Below, one piece after another: positions 4,132 through 5,440 of a DNA stretch of 5,440 nucleotides (within the stretch, counting starts at the first letter, position 1; every line of letters starts with the position of its first letter). The stretch comes from SVFI01 sp045546735. GTDB lineage: Bacteria; Bacillota; Clostridia; Lachnospirales; Lachnospiraceae. The position numbers and the translations under genes were made by a program. Under the pieces are notes generated by a model. The model saw only the letters and a list, made by a program, of their open reading frames with translations, had not been told where the DNA came from and did no database searches. The stretch spans positions 1 through 5,440 of the forward strand of contig JAZQDJ010000078.1 in the NCBI GenBank assembly GCA_045546735.1, in the 5' to 3' direction.

Positions 4132-5343
4132 TCACAACATGAAATCCGGGATAGCGGAAATCATTTCTTGTTTGCGTTCAATGGTTTTCCTGTTCCTGTG
4201 GTAAAATATCTCACTTACCGAAATGTCAACGTGTCCCATCTGATCCATTACAGTTCTTTTGTCGATGCCCATATCCAAAAGGATGCTGGCATAGGTTTTT
4301 CGGATCTTATGTGGTGACTTGTGATAGCCTAAAACTTTATCACAGATCCTGTACACCCGGAACCTGATCGATGTGACCTGCATCCGCTTGCCATTTCGCA
4401 TGAAAATGTATGTGCGATGCTTTGACATATCCAACAGCTTTTGAATCAACCATTCCCATTGTTTTGGCACTACAATTGTGCGATTTCCTGCAGCGGTTTT
4501 AGCGGAATCCTTTATCACATAAACATATTTCCTTTGTGCAGGATCGTAAAACCTTGTTTCTGATCGACAGATCCTGATAGTCTTGTCTGTAAAGTCTTCC
4601 GGCTTTAGTGCTACAAGTTCGCCTACTCTCATACCAGTTACAAATATTAACAAGATACCCAAATTCCATATATCTTGATGTTGTACTAAGTATTCAAGTA
4701 TCTTTCTCATCTCTTCATCGGAGAAAACCTCTTCACAGTCTTCTTTGTGAGGCACTCGGAATGATCTTTTTGAGATGAAAAGCCTTGCAAACACATCTTG
4801 TGCCGTCCAGGTTATCAGGCCATCCCTTCCAGCTTGCCAAAGCGCTCCTGCCAGCAGATGTTTCAGCGTTGAGAATGCTTTTGCCGTCATTTTGTACTCA
4901 GCAAGCTGTTTTTCAAGGAATTCTGTCAGTTCCAGCGGTTCGACCTCTTTAATACGCCTGTCGGCGATTCCTGACGGTAGAAAATGCTTTCTGAAAACGT
5001 ATGTGTACCTTGTGATCGTTGCCGGAGCAATCAGATCATACTCTTCTTGATGCTTTTTCCATTTTTCAAACAGTTCAGCAATTGTAGGATTTTCGATTAC
5101 CTCTTCGATACACTGTAATACGCCTTCTTCAGTATCTTCTAACCGTCTACGCCTGAGTCTTGTAGTCCCGGAACCGTCTTTTTTCGGAACAATCGCATTG
5201 TAATAACCATTTTTGTCTTTCCAAATCTTAATTTTATACTGCTTTATTTTTTCCTTTCTGTCCATTGTCTCCACGATTTCTCGCAGCTCTTGCAATGAAA
5301 TTTTATCATAATCATGGAAACTTTTTAAGTCTTCAAGCACCAT
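4132..5343 (-). CDS. Tyrosine recombinase / site-specific integrase, 403 aa
   Basis: This is a phage/Tn916-type integrase that cuts and rejoins DNA at attachment sites via a covalent phosphotyrosine. Residues 1-30 are a helical extension. Residues about 36-60 (KIKIWKDKNGYYNAIV) look like the AP2-like arm-binding domain, and about 87-165 like the SAM-like core-binding domain. The catalytic domain has Arg239 (TGMRVGEL), Lys282 (AKTAAGNR), His345 and Arg348 (PHKIRK), His371 (MGH) and Tyr381 (EIFYHRN), ten residues after His371 as in Tn916 Int. All catalytic positions are present and the length is normal, so it is probably active. The start at 5343 has GAGGGGG 13 nt upstream, a long gap. Met27 (5265), behind GGAG at a close 3-nt gap, is an alternative start. 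No excisionase lies within the 97 bp upstream. Confidence 0.95.
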   Translation of the reverse strand: MVLEDLKSFHDYDKISLQELREIVETMDRKEKIKQYKIKIWKDKNGYYNAIVPKKDGSGTTRLRRRRLEDTEEGVLQCIEEVIENPTIAELFEKWKKHQEEYDLIAPATITRYTYVFRKHFLPSGIADRRIKEVEPLELTEFLEKQLAEYKMTAKAFSTLKHLLAGALWQAGRDGLITWTAQDVFARLFISKRSFRVPHKEDCEEVFSDEEMRKILEYLVQHQDIWNLGILLIFVTGMRVGELVALKPEDFTDKTIRICRSETRFYDPAQRKYVYVIKDSAKTAAGNRTIVVPKQWEWLIQKLLDMSKHRTYIFMRNGKRMQVTSIRFRVYRICDKVLGYHKSPHKIRKTYASILLDMGIDKRTVMDQMGHVDISVSEIFYHRNRKTIERKQEMISAIPDFML

Positions 5344-5440
5344 TTTTCATCCGATACCCCCTCATACCCTGCACATGCTTTTCTCTACAACTCTCCCAAA
5401 GGAAATACCCCACCGTAACCAGTGGCTTTCCCCAAGCGAT
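5344..5440 (-). other. Upstream region of the integrase gene
   Basis: Read on the minus strand it contains GAGGGGG (5363-5357) as a possible ribosome binding site 13 nt before the integrase ATG. I see no convincing promoter and no excisionase gene in these 97 bp; the integrase may be transcribed from beyond the right edge. Confidence 0.5.

Noticed and set aside
5361..5390. Promoter for the integrase (TTGTAG with TATGAG on the minus strand)
   Set aside because: Both boxes are weak with an 18-bp spacer, and transcription from it would start inside or past the only ribosome binding site candidate.

Overview
The window looks like an accessory (mobile-element) stretch from a low-to-mid GC Firmicute, most likely a gut clostridium of the Lachnospiraceae/Ruminococcaceae kind. 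The reasons are strong AGGAGG-type ribosome binding sites before almost every gene, AT-rich intergenic DNA, intrinsic terminators with long T-runs, and a Tn916/phage-type tyrosine integrase with an AP2-like arm-binding N-terminus. The taxonomic placement is inference.

Layout, left to right. Positions 1-240 hold 4.8 copies of a GC-rich 50-bp tandem repeat, cut by the window edge. Positions 241-1202 are AT-rich and apparently non-coding. This stretch contains one copy (block A, 372-466) of a diverged ~95-bp sequence, a strong intrinsic terminator with no visible gene in front of it (548-570), short direct repeats (697-777) and a cluster of 15-bp phased repeats, TGAYGGTAGAATTTY (1073-1147). The last of these repeats forms a perfect palindrome. 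About 50 bp further on is a near-consensus extended -10 promoter (1203-1231). It drives a compact co-directional operon of six very small genes (1279-2888; 79, 73, 140, 88, 49 and 73 aa), each with its own good ribosome binding site and 14-22 bp gaps. None has a function I recognise; the third is strikingly acidic. A short hairpin plus T5 (2941-2965) may end the operon. Block B (3081-3176), the second copy of the ~95-bp sequence, then leads directly into a 144-aa protein with a C-terminal XRE-like helix-turn-helix, closed by a strong terminator (3667-3704). A second, looser cluster of the 15-bp repeat follows (3758-3860). Next is a gene-free stretch dense in inverted and direct repeats (3902-4131). 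Last comes the integrase gene, on the minus strand (5343-4132), reading toward those repeats.

How it may work together (inference). The integrase has all six expected catalytic positions and is probably functional. The repeat-dense DNA just past its stop codon is the natural place for an attachment site. The 15-bp repeat occurs on both sides of the small-gene cassette and once inside the integrase gene. It could be an arm-type site, an operator for the HTH protein, a replication iteron or a host-wide repeat. The sequence alone does not decide between these. The most unusual aspect of the window is the paired non-coding architecture: a ~95-bp block followed about 680-700 bp later by a 15-bp repeat cluster, present twice around a cassette of unrecognised small genes.
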